Position numbers and translations under genes: made by a program
Source: JAUHXS01 sp965213575
GTDB taxonomy: Bacteria; Bacteroidota; Bacteroidia; Chitinophagales; JAUHXS01
DNA length: 64,000 nucleotides
Assembly: GCA_965213575.1 (NCBI GenBank)
Contig: CBDBZN010000013.1
Span: 54,725 to 118,724 of the forward strand
Reading direction: 5' to 3'
Shown here: positions 63,116 to 64,000 of the stretch, piece after piece
How the letters are laid out: each line of letters begins with the position of its first letter
Position numbering within the stretch: the stretch's first letter is position 1
The notes under the pieces: model-generated
The model's database searches: none
Told to the model about the DNA's origin: nothing
Seen by the model: the letters and a program-made list of their open reading frames with translations, nothing else

Positions 63116-63685
63116 ATGAGTGTTAAACATAAAATTATAGTAGGTATTACAGGAGCCAGCGGCTCTATATATGCCAAAGTTTTATTAAAACAATTGGAAG
63201 CGCTACAAGAACAAATAGAACACTTAGCTGTGGTTATGTCAGATAATGCAAAAACCGTTTGGAAACTGGAATTGCAAGATGAAAGTTACAACAATTTGCC
63301 ATTCGATTTTTATGAAAAAGATGATTTTATGGCGCCTTTTGCTTCAGGATCTGCCAATTACAGTGCTTTAATTATTTGTCCTTGTTCGATGGGTACCATG
63401 TCCAGGATCGCTACAGGCGTGTCTAATGATCTAGTCACCCGGGCAGCAGATGTGATGCTTAAGGAGCGAAAAAAACTTATATTAGTCATCAGAGATACCC
63501 CTTATAACTTGATACATATTAACAACATGAAAACTATTACAGAGGCCGGTGGTATTATTTGCCCTGCTTCTCCCTCATTTTATAGTAATCCTGATAGTTT
63601 TGAAGCATTAGCAAAAACAGTTACTTCCCGAGTAATAGATTTGGTTGAGTTAGATCAGCAAACTTATAGGTGGGGGAAAGGGTAG
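63116..63685 (+). CDS. ubiX: UbiX family flavin prenyltransferase
   Basis: A 189-residue enzyme that makes prenylated FMN, the cofactor of UbiD-type decarboxylases. Visible are the phosphate-binding start VGITGASGSIYAKVLLKQLE, the CPCSMGTMSRIATGVSNDL signature, LVIRDTPYNLIHINNM and GGIICPASPSFYSNP. Length fits the family. No ubiD gene lies beside it in the window. The ATG is 16 bases from a TATCTTCG that only loosely fits the -7 element. Confidence 0.94.
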   Translation: MSVKHKIIVGITGASGSIYAKVLLKQLEALQEQIEHLAVVMSDNAKTVWKLELQDESYNNLPFDFYEKDDFMAPFASGSANYSALIICPCSMGTMSRIATGVSNDLVTRAADVMLKERKKLILVIRDTPYNLIHINNMKTITEAGGIICPASPSFYSNPDSFEALAKTVTSRVIDLVELDQQTYRWGKG

Positions 63686-63688
63686 GTC

Positions 63689-64000
63689 TTATTTGGAAGT
63701 ATCCTTATATTCCTTATATAACTGATTGATCAATCCGTCAGCCACACCTATTTTAGGCACATAAATTTTCTTGATACCGCTCCATTCCATGATTGATAAA
63801 AAAATATTAGCAGCCGGAATGATAACATCAGCCCGATCCGGATTTAGCGCTAATTGAACTATTCTTTCTTCATAAGAGTAGGTGTTTAACTGCTCATAAA
63901 GGCTTTGCAAATTGCTTTTAGTAAGTGGTTGCCATTTTTTACTTTTATTAGCCATTTTATATAGCTTATTGATGTTGCCACCTGACCCAATAGCAGCTAA
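63689..64000 (-). CDS. Ppx/GppA phosphatase family protein, C-terminal part
   Basis: The visible 103 residues begin beyond the window's right edge: the frame is open to base 64000 (AIGSGGNINKLYKMANKS), so the ATG at 63955 is internal. The following YSYEERIVQLALNPDRADVI, IPAANIFLSIMEWSGIKKIY and VGVADGLINQL-like stretch is the C-terminal half of the Ppx/GppA domain (exopolyphosphatase / guanosine pentaphosphate phosphatase). The catalytic start lies outside the window. It ends four bases from the convergent ubiX gene, with no terminator between. Confidence 0.87.
   Translation of the reverse strand, partial: LAAIGSGGNINKLYKMANKSKKWQPLTKSNLQSLYEQLNTYSYEERIVQLALNPDRADVIIPAANIFLSIMEWSGIKKIYVPKIGVADGLINQLYKEYKDTSK

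Noticed and set aside
1..64000. tRNA, rRNA, insertion sequences and prophage
   Set aside because: No tRNA T-arm or cloverleaf, rRNA motif, transposase or phage structural gene was recognised in any intergenic region by eye. A covariance-model scan would be needed to exclude small RNAs.

Overview
The window is AT-rich chromosomal DNA from a member of the Bacteroidota. Three independent signals support this. Three proteins end in the C-terminal sorting domain of the type IX secretion system (type B, CHU_C-like). Many genes are preceded by the Bacteroidota promoter element TAnnTTTG, and two promoters carry the full TTG-N19-TAnnTTTG form. The gene content (LolD-like ABC ATPase, class II HMG-CoA reductase, HisIE fusion, a TonB protein with an anti-sigma-like N-terminus) also fits. 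I cannot assign a genus. I saw no rRNA, tRNA, CRISPR array, transposase or prophage; this looks like ordinary core and accessory chromosome.

Layout. 0-8.6 kb: end of a T9SS cargo protein, YciO-like protein, succinyl-CoA synthetase beta subunit, LolD-like ATPase, a very large PKD-repeat adhesin-like gene broken by five frameshifts, and an L,D-transpeptidase-like protein. 8.8-15.2 kb: M42 peptidase, UbiA-like membrane protein, DUF1223 lipoprotein, SIR2 deacylase and a second large T9SS cargo. 15.2-21.6 kb: mevalonate genes (GHMP kinase, HMG-CoA reductase), endonuclease III lacking its usual cluster cysteines, an outer-membrane barrel, an SPFH protein and a RadC-like JAB protein. 21.6-27.6 kb: MarR-RND-TolC efflux operon with a palindromic operator on its promoter. 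27.9-32 kb: SDR, LigD and Ku (non-homologous end joining). 32.3-35.2 kb: membrane protein, App1-type phosphatidate phosphatase and a lipid kinase. 35.3-37.8 kb: rpsP-rimM-trmD-rplS. 37.9-40.9 kb: HAD phosphatase, MsrB, TonB/anti-sigma and ECF sigma factor. 41-45.1 kb: beta-barrel, RluF-like synthase and hisH-hisA-hisF-hisIE. 45.1-55 kb: repeat-rich spacer, DEAD-box helicase, topoisomerase IB, HI0933-family flavoprotein, metallophosphoesterase, ABC-F ATPase, Kdo transferase and a barrel protein. 55.1-60.4 kb: nucleotide-sugar operon for surface polysaccharide. 60.5-64 kb: DUF72 protein, a lipoprotein, two tandem thioredoxin-like proteins, UbiX and the end of a Ppx/GppA phosphatase.

How the genes fit together. 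Several blocks are clear functional units: HMG-CoA reductase with GHMP kinase (isoprenoids), MarR-MFP-RND-TolC (drug efflux under likely autoregulation), Ku-LigD (double-strand break repair), sigma with anti-sigma/TonB (envelope signalling), the lower half of histidine synthesis, and aminotransferase-Ugd-Uxs-acetyltransferase-UDP-sugar dehydrogenase (UDP-xylose and acetamido-uronic-acid precursors).

A caution for every reader: at least fifteen single-base indels, mostly in homopolymer runs, break six otherwise intact genes. Eight consecutive +1 errors fall between 59.2 and 61.9 kb. They look more like sequencing or assembly errors than decay. I found no convincing wholly new biological system. 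The best leads are the operator in front of the efflux operon, the coupled phosphatidate phosphatase/lipid kinase pair, the JAB protein with a nuclease-family-like tail, the cluster-less endonuclease III and the ribosomal proteins with long disordered tails.
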